Assembly: GCA_028869975.1 (NCBI GenBank)
Contig: JAGWQR010000098.1
Span: 1 to 8,757 of the forward strand
Direction of reading: 5' to 3'
Origin: Alphaproteobacteria bacterium
Lineage (GTDB): Bacteria > Pseudomonadota > Alphaproteobacteria > Sphingomonadales > Sphingomonadaceae
DNA: 8,757 nucleotides
Shown: piece by piece, positions 1 through 5,903 of the stretch
Position numbering within the stretch: position 1 is the stretch's first letter
How the letters are laid out: each line of letters starts with the position of its first letter
Program-made: the position numbers and the translations under genes
The notes under the pieces: model-generated
Told to the model about the DNA's origin: nothing
The model's input: the letters and a program-made list of their open reading frames with translations, nothing else
Database searches by the model: none

Positions 1-1170
1 GCCAGGGTGGATCTTGTTCTGGATGCCATCCAGCCCCGCCATCATCAGTGCCGCGTAGCACAGATAGGGGTTGGCCATCGCATCGGGGAAGCGCACTTCC
101 ACACGCTTGGCTTTCTTGCCCGCACCATAAGGAATGCGGCACGACGCCGAGCGGTTGCGCGCCGAGTAAGCGAGCAGCACCGGCGCTTCAAAGCCCGGCA
201 CAAGGCGCTTGTAGCTGTTCGTGCTCGGGTTCGAGAAGGCGTTGATCGCCTTGGCGTGCTTGATGACGCCGCCGATGAAATAGAGGCACATTTCGGAAAG
301 GCCCGCATATTCATTGCCCGCGAACAGCGGCTCGCCGCCCTTCCAGAAGCTCATATGCGTGTGCATCCCCGAGCCGTTATCATCCTTGATCGGCTTGGGC
401 ATGAAGGTTGCGGTCTTGCCATAGGCAGCCGCCACCTGGTGCACGACATATTTGTAAATCTGCATCCTGTCAGCGGTTTGCGTCAGTGTGCCGAAGGTCA
501 GGCCGAGTTCGTGCTGGGCGGCGGCGACTTCATGGTGATGCTTGTCGCACGGCAGGCCCATTTCGAGCATGGTCGAGACCATCTCACCACGAATGTCCAT
601 CGCGGAATCGACAGGCGCAACCGGGAAATAGCCGCCCTTGGCGCGGGGGCGATGGGCCAGATTGCCGGTTTCATATTTGGTGCCGGTGTTGGTGGGCAGT
701 TCGATGTCGTCGATCGCATAATAGCTGGTGTTGTAGCTGTTCTCGAAGCGGACATCATCGAACATGAAGAATTCGGCTTCCGGGCCGACATAAACCGTGT
801 CGCCCACGCCCGATTCCTTCAAGAAAGCTTCGGCGCGCTTGGCGGTGGCACGCGGGTCACGCGCATAAAGCTCACCGGTTGACGGCTCGACAATATCGCA
901 GAAGATAATCATCATCGGCGTGGCGCTGAACGGATCGACATAGACCGCATCGAGATCGGGCTTCAGAATCATGTCGCTCTCGTTGATCGCCTTCCAGCCT
1001 GCGATTGACGAACCATCGAACATCAGGCCATCGTTGAGTTCATCCTCGCCGATCACGCCCGAGCACATCGTCAGATGCTGCCACTTACCCTTGGGGTCGG
1101 TGAAGCGCAGATCGACCCATTCGATCTCCTTTTCCTTGATTTCATTGAGAACATCTTTTGCAGAGGCCAT
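1..1170 (-). CDS. glnA: Glutamine synthetase, type I (C-terminus cut by window edge)
   Basis: Glutamine synthetase joins ammonia to glutamate with ATP, the main cytosolic route of ammonium assimilation; the enzyme is a dodecamer. The first 390 residues are present of a protein usually about 470 long. Visible in order: beta-grasp N-domain with DGSS (D52), metal-binding GPEAEF (E131, E133), HHHEVAAAQHE (E214, E222), ATP/metal site GSGMHTH (H270), glutamate flap NPSTNSYKRLVPGFEAP (E328), and substrate arginines R340, R345 and R360, each offset by one or two from the Salmonella numbering. The adenylylated Tyr, expected near residue 398, lies outside the window, so regulation by GlnE cannot be read here. 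The start at 1170 has an AAGAAAGG-like ribosome site upstream. It lies 29 bp behind glnB on the same strand, so the two are almost surely one operon. Identification is close to certain. Confidence 0.98.
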   Translation of the reverse strand, partial: MASAKDVLNEIKEKEIEWVDLRFTDPKGKWQHLTMCSGVIGEDELNDGLMFDGSSIAGWKAINESDMILKPDLDAVYVDPFSATPMMIIFCDIVEPSTGELYARDPRATAKRAEAFLKESGVGDTVYVGPEAEFFMFDDVRFENSYNTSYYAIDDIELPTNTGTKYETGNLAHRPRAKGGYFPVAPVDSAMDIRGEMVSTMLEMGLPCDKHHHEVAAAQHELGLTFGTLTQTADRMQIYKYVVHQVAAAYGKTATFMPKPIKDDNGSGMHTHMSFWKGGEPLFAGNEYAGLSEMCLYFIGGVIKHAKAINAFSNPSTNSYKRLVPGFEAPVLLAYSARNRSASCRIPYGAGKKAKRVEVRFPDAMANPYLCYAALMMAGLDGIQNKIHPG

Positions 1171-1199
1171 GGAATCTACCTTTCTTGGGGTTGAATGGG

Positions 1200-1538
1200 T
1201 TAGAGCGCGTCGGTGTCGCGTTCGCCGGTGCGGATGCGGTAAGCGCCTTCGATGGTGGAAACAAAAATCTTGCCGTCGCCGATCCGGCCGGTATGCGCGG
1301 CCTGCATGATCGCTTCGACCGCCGGGGTGACAATTGCATCATCCACCACGACTTCGAGCTTCACCTTCGGCAGAAAATCGACGACATATTCGGCACCACG
1401 ATACAGTTCGGTATGGCCTTTCTGACGGCCGAAGCCCTTGGCCTCCAGCACGGTAATGCCGGTGACACCCACTGCCTGCAACGCGTCCTTCACCTCATCG
1501 AGCTTGAACGGTTTGATGATCGCTTCGATCTTCTTCAT
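1200..1538 (-). CDS. glnB: Nitrogen regulatory protein PII (GlnB)
   Basis: PII is a small trimeric signal protein that senses 2-oxoglutarate, ATP and ADP and is uridylylated by GlnD under nitrogen limitation; it controls GlnE and the NtrB/NtrC system. The protein is 112 residues, exactly the family length, beginning MKKIEAIIKPFKLDEV. The T-loop carries the uridylylation residue Y51 in YRGAEYVVDF, the B-loop is TGRIGDGK at 83-90, and the C-loop contains R101 and R103. An in-frame upstream ATG at 1577 would add 13 residues, but it lies inside the likely -10 element and is not conserved in the family, so 1538 is preferred. AAGGGG lies about 13 bases before the start, a rather long spacing. glnA follows after 29 bp. 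A GlnK paralogue has the same fold, but pairing with glnA supports GlnB. Confidence 0.97.
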   Translation of the reverse strand: MKKIEAIIKPFKLDEVKDALQAVGVTGITVLEAKGFGRQKGHTELYRGAEYVVDFLPKVKLEVVVDDAIVTPAVEAIMQAAHTGRIGDGKIFVSTIEGAYRIRTGERDTDAL

Positions 1539-1572
1539 AGTGTGCTGCGCGCCCCTTAAACGCTGATTCTGG

Positions 1573-1602
1573 ATCATAGGCAGGATGCACTATGAATCGC
1601 AA
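1573..1602 (-). promoter_or_regulatory. Candidate sigma-70-type promoter of glnB-glnA
   Basis: On the minus strand TTGCGA (1602-1597) and TATGAT (1578-1573) are separated by 18 bp. The predicted transcript start is near 1566, giving a leader of under 30 bases for glnB. The -10 matches consensus at 5 of 6 positions, the -35 at 4 of 6. Two GANTC sites (1564-1568 and 1594-1598) lie in or beside it. No convincing sigma-54 -24/-12 promoter was found, although NtrC-dependent control is common for this operon. Confidence 0.45.
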
Positions 1603-1634
1603 GTTTCGCGCTGCAACAATGCCATATTTTGTCA

Positions 1635-1690
1635 TTTTGTGCGTCGAAAATGGGCAAATCGTGGTGAATTGCGCACAAAATGGGCAATTC
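1635..1690. repeat. Direct and inverted repeats upstream of glnB
   Basis: Two 20-base direct repeats at 1641-1660 and 1671-1690 match at 16 of 20 positions and share the exact core AAAATGGGCAA; their period is 30 bp, close to three helical turns. Overlapping them, TTTTGTGCG (1635-1643) and CGCACAAAA (1672-1680) form a 9-bp inverted repeat. The block sits about 40-90 bp upstream of the glnB promoter and overlaps the last codons of map. It has the look of an operator for a dimeric activator or repressor such as NtrC, but the sequence is not a clear match to the NtrC consensus. Confidence 0.4.
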
Positions 1691-2498
1691 AGCCACGTAA
1701 TGACGCCGTAAACACCTCGCAGCCCGTTTCGGTAATCCCGATTGAATGCTCGAACTGCGCCGAGAGTGAGCGATCCCGCGTCACCGCTGTCCAGCCATCA
1801 TCGAGCAGTTTCACATCGGCGCGGCCGATATTGATCATCGGCTCGATCGTAAAAAACATGCCGGGTTTGAGCTCCGGCCCGGTGCCGGCGCGCGCGGCAT
1901 GAACCACTTCGGGCGCATCATGGAACAGTCGCCCCACCCCATGCCCGCAAAAATCGCGCACCACGCCGTAACGGTGCTTCTCGGCATGGCGCTGGATCGC
2001 CGCACCAATATTGCCGAGATGCGCGCCGGGCTTTGCAGCCGCGATCCCGGCCTCCAAGCATTCAAGCGTCACCTCGATCAGCTTGCGTGCCTTGATCGGC
2101 ACATTGCCCACGCCCCAGGTGCGGTTGGTGTCGCCGTGCCAGCCATCGAGCACCGGCGTGACATCGACATTGACAATGTCGCCCTCCACCAGCTTCTTTT
2201 CGCCCGGGATGCCATGACACACGACATGGTTGATCGAGGTGCAGCAGCTATGCGTGAAGCCGCGATAATTGAGCGTGGCCGGATACGCGCCCCCCGCCAG
2301 CGTCATCTCGCGCACAATATCGTCGATTGCGCCGGTGGTGATACCGGGTTTGATGATGTCATCGAGCGCATCGAGAATGCTCGCCGCCAGCTTGCCCGCC
2401 GCGCGCATCCCCGCAAAGCCTTCCGGCCCATGCAGCTTGATGGCATTGGTGCGGGCGAGCTGCGGCTCGGTATCAGTGACAGTGACATAGGAATACAT
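1689..2498 (-). CDS. map: Methionine aminopeptidase, type I
   Basis: This enzyme removes the initiator methionine from nascent proteins in the cytosol after deformylation. The chosen form is 269 residues, slightly longer than the E. coli enzyme. All metal ligands are visible: D112 in VNVDVTP, D123 in HGDTNRTW, H186 in GHGVGR, E219 in TIEPMIN and E250 in AQFEHS. The substrate-site histidines H95 (CHGIPG) and H193 (FHDAPEV) are also present. No N-terminal zinc-finger extension is seen, so it is a type Ia bacterial form. The frame is open to an ATG at 2522, but that codon lies inside a well-formed promoter whose predicted +1 is the A of the ATG at 2498. No ribosome site precedes either start, consistent with a leaderless message. 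The EVE gene ends 43 bp upstream on the same strand. Identification is firm; the start is an inference. Confidence 0.96.
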   Translation of the reverse strand: MYSYVTVTDTEPQLARTNAIKLHGPEGFAGMRAAGKLAASILDALDDIIKPGITTGAIDDIVREMTLAGGAYPATLNYRGFTHSCCTSINHVVCHGIPGEKKLVEGDIVNVDVTPVLDGWHGDTNRTWGVGNVPIKARKLIEVTLECLEAGIAAAKPGAHLGNIGAAIQRHAEKHRYGVVRDFCGHGVGRLFHDAPEVVHAARAGTGPELKPGMFFTIEPMINIGRADVKLLDDGWTAVTRDRSLSAQFEHSIGITETGCEVFTASLRG

Positions 2499-2504
2499 GG
2501 GGGG

Positions 2505-2533
2505 AATATAAGCGATGCGCATCCCTGTGTCAC
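2505..2533 (-). promoter_or_regulatory. Promoter of map predicting a leaderless transcript
   Basis: On the minus strand GTGACA (2533-2528) and TATATT (2510-2505) each match the sigma-70 consensus at 5 of 6 positions and are separated by exactly 17 bp. Six C residues follow, so the predicted +1 falls on the A of ATG at 2498. No Shine-Dalgarno sequence fits between promoter and start, as expected for leaderless initiation. Confidence 0.65.
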
Positions 2534-2541
2534 TATCGGGA

Positions 2542-2949
2542 TTACGCGCCCCCCATCCCCACTATCTCAGCCCACTCCGTGTCGGTCACCGGAGACACGC
2601 TCAGGCGGAACTGGCGGAACATGGCCATATCGGCCAGCTTGGGATTCGCCTTCATGCTGGCGAGCGTAACGGGCACGGCCAGTCGCCGCACCGGCGCCAC
2701 ATCGACACAGGGGAACTTGCCCTTGGCGTCAGACGGATCGATATAATGCGTGCCGACCACCTGCATGATCCCGATCACGGCAAGGTCTTCCACGCTATGA
2801 TAAAAGAACGCCTCATCGCCGATTTTCATACTGCGCAGATAGATCGCCGCCTGATGGTTGCGCACCCCATCCCAGCGGGTTTTGCCGTCGCGCACCAAGT
2901 CAGCATAGCCATATTTGGCGGGTTCGGATTTCATCAGCCAATGGGCCAT
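2542..2949 (-). CDS. EVE-domain (PUA-like) protein
   Basis: A 135-residue single-domain protein. The N-terminus MAHWLMKSEPAKYGYADL and the following WDGVRNHQAAIYLRSMKIGD, with GDEAFFYHS and the later hydrophobic IGIMQVVG strand, are the usual EVE-domain signature (formerly UPF0310, related to human THYN1). The fold belongs to the PUA/YTH group of modified-base readers, and some EVE domains are known to bind modified cytosine; the target here is unknown. The start at 2949 is set by AAGGAG nine bases upstream; a longer frame from 3006 lacks family similarity. It lies directly upstream of map on the same strand and divergently from nrdA. Stand-alone EVE proteins are common housekeeping genes in alphaproteobacteria, so closeness to the methylase gene 2.3 kb away may be chance. 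Confidence 0.9.
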   Translation of the reverse strand: MAHWLMKSEPAKYGYADLVRDGKTRWDGVRNHQAAIYLRSMKIGDEAFFYHSVEDLAVIGIMQVVGTHYIDPSDAKGKFPCVDVAPVRRLAVPVTLASMKANPKLADMAMFRQFRLSVSPVTDTEWAEIVGMGGA

Positions 2950-2976
2950 CGTACAGGTCTCCTTGCGGGTCGGAAA

Positions 2977-3006
2977 ATTATTTACGGCCCCCTTGCAAAA
3001 GCGCAA
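2977..3006 (-). promoter_or_regulatory. Weak candidate promoter of the EVE gene
   Basis: On the minus strand TTGCGC (3006-3001) and AATAAT (2982-2977) are 18 bp apart, about 28 bp before the start codon. The -10 is good, the -35 keeps only TTG. The -35 forms part of an 11-bp inverted repeat shared with the nrdA side. Confidence 0.3.
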
Positions 3007-3094
3007 GATGTGGTGCGCTGGCGAGTCTCCGTGAAGCGAGTCGATTTTGCGACGAGTTGAGTCATGAAAACGTCATTAACCCTCTTGCGCTTTT
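2997..3094. repeat. 11-bp inverted repeat in the divergent region
   Basis: AAAAGCGCAAG at 2997-3007 and CTTGCGCTTTT at 3084-3094 are perfect complements separated by 76 bp. Each arm reads CTTGCGCTTTT outward towards its own gene. On the EVE side the TTGCGC may act as a -35; on the nrdA side TTGCGC (3085-3090) is 18-19 bp before CTATAG/TATAGC, inside NrdR box 1. It may mark mirrored promoters or binding sites. Confidence 0.4.
3023..3063. promoter_or_regulatory. Cluster of three GANTC sites
   Basis: GAGTC occurs at 3023-3027, 3038-3042 and 3059-3063, with a fourth GANTC (GATTC) at 3190-3194. GANTC is the target of the cell-cycle methylase CcrM of alphaproteobacteria, and promoters of replication genes are often under its control. 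The first two lie in a 7-base direct repeat GCGAGTC. Confidence 0.4.
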
Positions 3095-3105
3095 TTCCGG
3101 GTATG

Positions 3106-3121
3106 ACACTATAGCTGGTGT
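3106..3121. promoter_or_regulatory. NrdR box 1
   Basis: ACACTATAGCTGGTGT matches about 13 of 16 positions of the NrdR box (ACACwATATmTwGTGT). NrdR is the nucleotide-sensing repressor of ribonucleotide reductase genes. Its centre is 32 bp from box 2, the spacing expected of paired NrdR sites. Confidence 0.75.
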
Positions 3122-3137
3122 TCGGTGCAAAGGGGCA

Positions 3138-3153
3138 ACCCAATACGTTGTGA
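3138..3153. promoter_or_regulatory. NrdR box 2
   Basis: ACCCAATACGTTGTGA keeps about 12 of 16 NrdR consensus positions, including the AC..WATA and TWGTG arms. The gap to box 1 is 16 bp. Its last three bases are the TGA of the extended -10 promoter, so bound repressor should block RNA polymerase. Confidence 0.65.
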
Positions 3154-3159
3154 TATAAT
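3151..3159 (+). promoter_or_regulatory. Extended -10 promoter of the nrd operon
   Basis: TGATATAAT contains a perfect TATAAT with the TGn extension. No good -35 lies 16-18 bp upstream (the sequence there is AGGGGC-like), which the extended -10 can offset. The predicted transcript start is near 3166. It overlaps NrdR box 2. Confidence 0.6.
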
Positions 3160-3166
3160 CCAGAAT

Positions 3167-3180
3167 GGCAGTTTTCTGCC
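3167..3180 (+). other. Hairpin at the predicted 5' end of the nrd mRNA
   Basis: GGCAG, a TTTT loop and CTGCC form a perfect 5-bp stem starting one base after the predicted transcript start. Such 5' hairpins often protect mRNA ends from decay. No T-run follows, so it is not a terminator. Confidence 0.35.
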
Positions 3181-3288
3181 CTGGCTGAGGATTCGTCCTA
3201 ATTCGGTGCAATCCGAAGCTTGTGTCGCCGCGTAATTACGTCGCCCTGCCGATAGAAATATGTTAGACAGGGGGGCTCTCCCCAAGTC

Positions 3289-3310
3289 GAACATTATGCG
3301 AACATTTATG
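3289..3310. repeat. Short direct repeat in the nrdA leader
   Basis: GAACATTATGC (3289-3299) and GAACATTTATG (3300-3310) stand head to tail with an 11-bp period, about 30-50 bp before the nrdA start. The period is one helical turn; a binding site is possible but unproven. Confidence 0.3.
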
Positions 3311-3340
3311 TAGACATTGCGCTTGGTTGAGGGGTAAAAG

Positions 3341-5263
3341 ATGGCAGAGTTTAGGGATACCGGAGTTATGGCGCGCGAGGATGAAGCGATAACGGTGGCG
3401 GATGTGCTGGCGGCAACCAAGCCGGCGGCGCCTGTGCATGATGCTCCGATCGATTCGAAAACTGTAATCAGGCCCAAATATGCCGTAACGACCGATACAA
3501 CGCGTGACGCGCTCCTCACCGATTTCGGCAAGGAGACGCTGGTGGATCGCTATCTGCTCCCTGGCGAATCCTATCAGGATCTGTTTGCGCGCGTGGCGGC
3601 TGCCTATGCCGATGATGCAGACCATGCCCAGCGCCTCTATGATTATATCTCGAAGCTGTGGTTCATGCCCGCAACGCCGGTGCTCTCAAACGGTGGCACC
3701 GGGCGCGGTCTGCCCATCTCCTGCTATCTCAATTCGGTCGATGATTCGCTTGAAGGCATTGTCGGCACCTGGAACGAAAATGTCTGGCTGGCGAGCCGGG
3801 GCGGCGGCATCGGCACCTATTGGGGCAAGGTGCGCGGCATTGGCGAGCCGGTGGGTCTCAATGGCAAGACCAGCGGCATCATTCCGTTCGTGCGGGTGAT
3901 GGACTCGCTCACGCTGGCGATCAGCCAAGGCTCGCTGCGGCGCGGTTCGGCGGCCTGCTATCTCGACATCTCGCACCCCGAGATCGAGGAATTCCTCGAA
4001 ATCCGTAAACCCTCGGGCGATTTCAACCGCAAGGCGCTCAATCTCCATCATGGCGTGCTCTTGACCGATGCCTTCATGGCAGCAGTGCGTGATGGTGCAG
4101 CGTGGCAGCTCACCAGCCCGAAAGATGGTTCGGTGCGCGCGTCGGTTGATGCACGCGCGCTGTTCCAGAAGCTGGTTGAAACCCGCCTGGCGACTGGCGA
4201 GCCCTATATCGTCTTTGCCGATCATGTGAACAAGGCGATGCCGCGCCATCATCGCGAGCTCGGCCTCAAAGTCTCGACCTCGAACCTGTGCTCGGAAATT
4301 ACCCTGCCCACCGGCCGCGACCATCTGGGGCATGACCGCACCGCCGTATGCTGCCTCTCTTCGCTCAACCTTGAAACCTGGGATGAGTGGTCAGCCGACA
4401 AGCAGTTTATCGAGGATGTCATGCGCTTCCTCGATAATGTGTTGCAGGATTATATCGATCGCGCCCCGACCGAAATGGCGCGCGCCAAATACTCGGCCAG
4501 CCGCGAGCGCTCGGTCGGCCTCGGCGTGATGGGTTTTCACTCGTTCCTGCAAGCCCGGAGCCTGCCCTTTGAAGGCGCGATGGCGAAATCGTGGAACCTG
4601 CGCATCTTCAAGCATATCGCGGCGAAGGTGAATGAAGCGTCGATGCTGCTCGCCACGACACGCGGTGCCTGCCCCGATGCCGAGGAGCGCGGGGTGATGG
4701 AGCGCTTCAGTTGCAAGACCGCGATTGCGCCCACCGCAAGCATCAGCATCATCTGCGGCGGCGCCTCGGCGTGCATCGAGCCAATCCCGGCGAACATCTA
4801 TACACACAAGACATTGTCGGGCAGCTTTGTCGTCAAGAACCCGCATCTGAAAAAGCTGCTCGCCGAAAAGAGCAAGGATTCGGAGACGATCTGGAACTCG
4901 ATCCTCGAGCAGGGCGGTTCGGTGCAACATCTCGATTTCCTGTCGCCCGAGGAGAAGGACGTGTACAAAACCAGCTTTGAGATTGACCAGCGCTGGCTGA
5001 TTGAGCTCGCCGCCGATCGCACGCCCTATATCGATCAGGCGCAATCCCTGAACCTGTTCATCCCCGCCGATGTCGAGAAATGGGATTTGCTGATGCTGCA
5101 CTTCCGCGCCTGGGAACTGGGGATCAAATCGCTCTATTATCTGCGGAGCAAATCGATCCAGCGCGCGGGCTTCGCCGGCGGCGTGGAGGCGGACAACACC
5201 ATCGACCTGCGCCAGATCGAGGTTGAAGTGAAGGACTATGATGAGTGCCTGGCGTGTCAGTAG
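3341..5263 (+). CDS. nrdA: Ribonucleoside-diphosphate reductase, alpha (catalytic) subunit, class I
   Basis: NrdA reduces ribonucleotides to deoxyribonucleotides, working with the radical-generating NrdB. The 640-residue protein shows the ten-stranded barrel signatures: C128 in SCYLNS and C337 in AVCCLSSLNL form the redox pair, N315, C317 and E319 in SNLCSEITLPT are the active site with the thiyl cysteine C317, Y599 and Y600 (SLYY) carry the radical relay, and C636/C639 in ECLACQ are the swinging C-terminal cysteines that contact thioredoxin. E. coli NrdA has about 760 residues; the difference is largely the N-terminal ATP cone, absent here, where only about 50 low-complexity residues precede the fold. 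Overall activity control by dATP is therefore not expected in this subunit. The start follows GAGGGG with 6-base spacing; M10 is a weaker alternative. Expression should respond to NrdR. The gene's last 19 bases overlap the methylase gene; nrdB lies 1.25 kb further on. Confidence 0.97.
   Translation: MAEFRDTGVMAREDEAITVADVLAATKPAAPVHDAPIDSKTVIRPKYAVTTDTTRDALLTDFGKETLVDRYLLPGESYQDLFARVAAAYADDADHAQRLYDYISKLWFMPATPVLSNGGTGRGLPISCYLNSVDDSLEGIVGTWNENVWLASRGGGIGTYWGKVRGIGEPVGLNGKTSGIIPFVRVMDSLTLAISQGSLRRGSAACYLDISHPEIEEFLEIRKPSGDFNRKALNLHHGVLLTDAFMAAVRDGAAWQLTSPKDGSVRASVDARALFQKLVETRLATGEPYIVFADHVNKAMPRHHRELGLKVSTSNLCSEITLPTGRDHLGHDRTAVCCLSSLNLETWDEWSADKQFIEDVMRFLDNVLQDYIDRAPTEMARAKYSASRERSVGLGVMGFHSFLQARSLPFEGAMAKSWNLRIFKHIAAKVNEASMLLATTRGACPDAEERGVMERFSCKTAIAPTASISIICGGASACIEPIPANIYTHKTLSGSFVVKNPHLKKLLAEKSKDSETIWNSILEQGGSVQHLDFLSPEEKDVYKTSFEIDQRWLIELAADRTPYIDQAQSLNLFIPADVEKWDLLMLHFRAWELGIKSLYYLRSKSIQRAGFAGGVEADNTIDLRQIEVEVKDYDECLACQ
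5231..5235 (+). promoter_or_regulatory. Ribosome site fixing the methylase GTG start
   Basis: AAGGA lies 9 bases before GTG 5245, inside the last codons of nrdA. An in-frame TGA (5242-5244) directly precedes the GTG, so no longer form is possible, and the DPPW motif comes before the first in-frame ATG. Translation is therefore likely coupled to nrdA termination. Confidence 0.6.
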
Positions 5264-5901
5264 AGAGTCATGCCGCAGCCGATTTGAAGAACTTCGCCGC
5301 TGGGCGCAAGTATAAGACAATTCTCGCTGATCCGCCTTGGCAATTTCAGAATCGGACAGGCAAGATCGCGCCGGAGCATCGTCGGCTGTCGCGTTATTCA
5401 ACGATGAATATGGATGAGTTGATGCAACTCCCAGTCAGCGGGTTAGCTGCGGACACTGCACATCTTTATTTGTGGGTACCGAATGCCTTGCTGCCCGAAG
5501 GGCTAGCTTTGATGAATGCTTGGGGCTTCAATTATAAATCAAATCTTGTCTGGCATAAATTGCGCAAAGACGGTGGTTCTGACGGACGCGGTGTGGGTTT
5601 TTATTTTCGTAACGTTACCGAGATTATCTTATTCGGCGTTCGTGGCAGGAATGCCCGAACCCTGCAACCAGGCCGAACCCAGGTGAATTATCTCGGGACA
5701 CGAAAACGTGAGCATAGCCGTAAGCCTGACGAGCAATATGAACTTATTGAGTCTTGCAGTCCGGGGCCGTATCTTGAATTATTCTCGCGCGGCACACGCA
5801 AAGGTTGGAATGTGTGGGGCAATCAGGCAGATGGCGACTATCAGCCGACGTGGGATACTTATGCGCACAATTCGGCATCAGAATTAGTTGCGGCAGAATA
5901 G
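5245..5901 (+). CDS. MT-A70 family DNA adenine methyltransferase (modification subunit)
   Basis: A 218-residue protein of the MT-A70 family, predicted to transfer a methyl group from S-adenosylmethionine to N6 of adenine. The catalytic motif DPPW is at 29-32 (ILADPPWQF), followed by LYLWVPN (74-80), the hydrophobic EIILFGVRG, and the family's C-terminal block REHSRKPDEQYELIE...GPYLELFSR...GWNVWGNQ (155-194). Placing DPPW ahead of the cofactor-binding part is the permuted beta-type order. It starts at GTG 5245, overlapping nrdA by 19 bases, and ends 2 bp before the endonuclease gene. Bacterial MT-A70 proteins are DNA methylases in restriction systems or phages; the eukaryotic relatives modify RNA. 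The partner gene argues for a protecting methylase. Base composition is clearly lower in GC than in nrdA (about 40% at 5521-5580 against about 68% at 4501-4560, counted by hand). Target sequence is not shown by the protein alone. Confidence 0.93.
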   Translation: MPGVSVESHAAADLKNFAAGRKYKTILADPPWQFQNRTGKIAPEHRRLSRYSTMNMDELMQLPVSGLAADTAHLYLWVPNALLPEGLALMNAWGFNYKSNLVWHKLRKDGGSDGRGVGFYFRNVTEIILFGVRGRNARTLQPGRTQVNYLGTRKREHSRKPDEQYELIESCSPGPYLELFSRGTRKGWNVWGNQADGDYQPTWDTYAHNSASELVAAE

Positions 5902-5903
5902 TC

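Larger units (their letters stand above)
2950..3340. promoter_or_regulatory. Divergent control region between the EVE gene and nrdA
   Basis: This 391-bp gap holds no convincing gene. It contains, in order, the EVE ribosome site and candidate promoter, an inverted repeat, three close GANTC sites, two NrdR-like boxes, an extended -10 promoter for nrdA, a start-proximal hairpin, a 10-base direct repeat TTCGGTGCAA (3121-3130 and 3202-3211), a small hairpin TTCGG/CCGAA (3202-3217), a further direct repeat GAACATT, and the nrdA ribosome site GAGGGG (3329-3334, 6 bases before the ATG). I saw no cobalamin-riboswitch B12 box (GCCACTG). The leader from the main predicted start to nrdA is about 175 bases, long for a simple operon. 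Confidence 0.8.

Noticed and set aside
7..882. Long plus-strand open frame opposite glnA
   Set aside because: Antisense shadow of glnA; GC-rich codon bias on the real strand keeps it open. Its protein has no recognisable motif.
1610..1624. Possible sigma-54 promoter for glnB (GG-N10-GC on the minus strand)
   Set aside because: The -24 half TGGCA is fair but the -12 half lacks TTGC at the right spacing.
1899..2669. 256-codon plus-strand open frame opposite map
   Set aside because: Shadow of map and the start of the EVE gene region; no supporting motif.
3160..3340. Cobalamin riboswitch before nrdA
   Set aside because: No B12-box sequence GCCACTG and no matching architecture; class I RNR with NrdR boxes does not need it.
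4391..5401. 336-codon minus-strand open frame opposite nrdA
   Set aside because: Shadow of nrdA, whose active-site motifs fix the true strand; no ribosome site and no family features.
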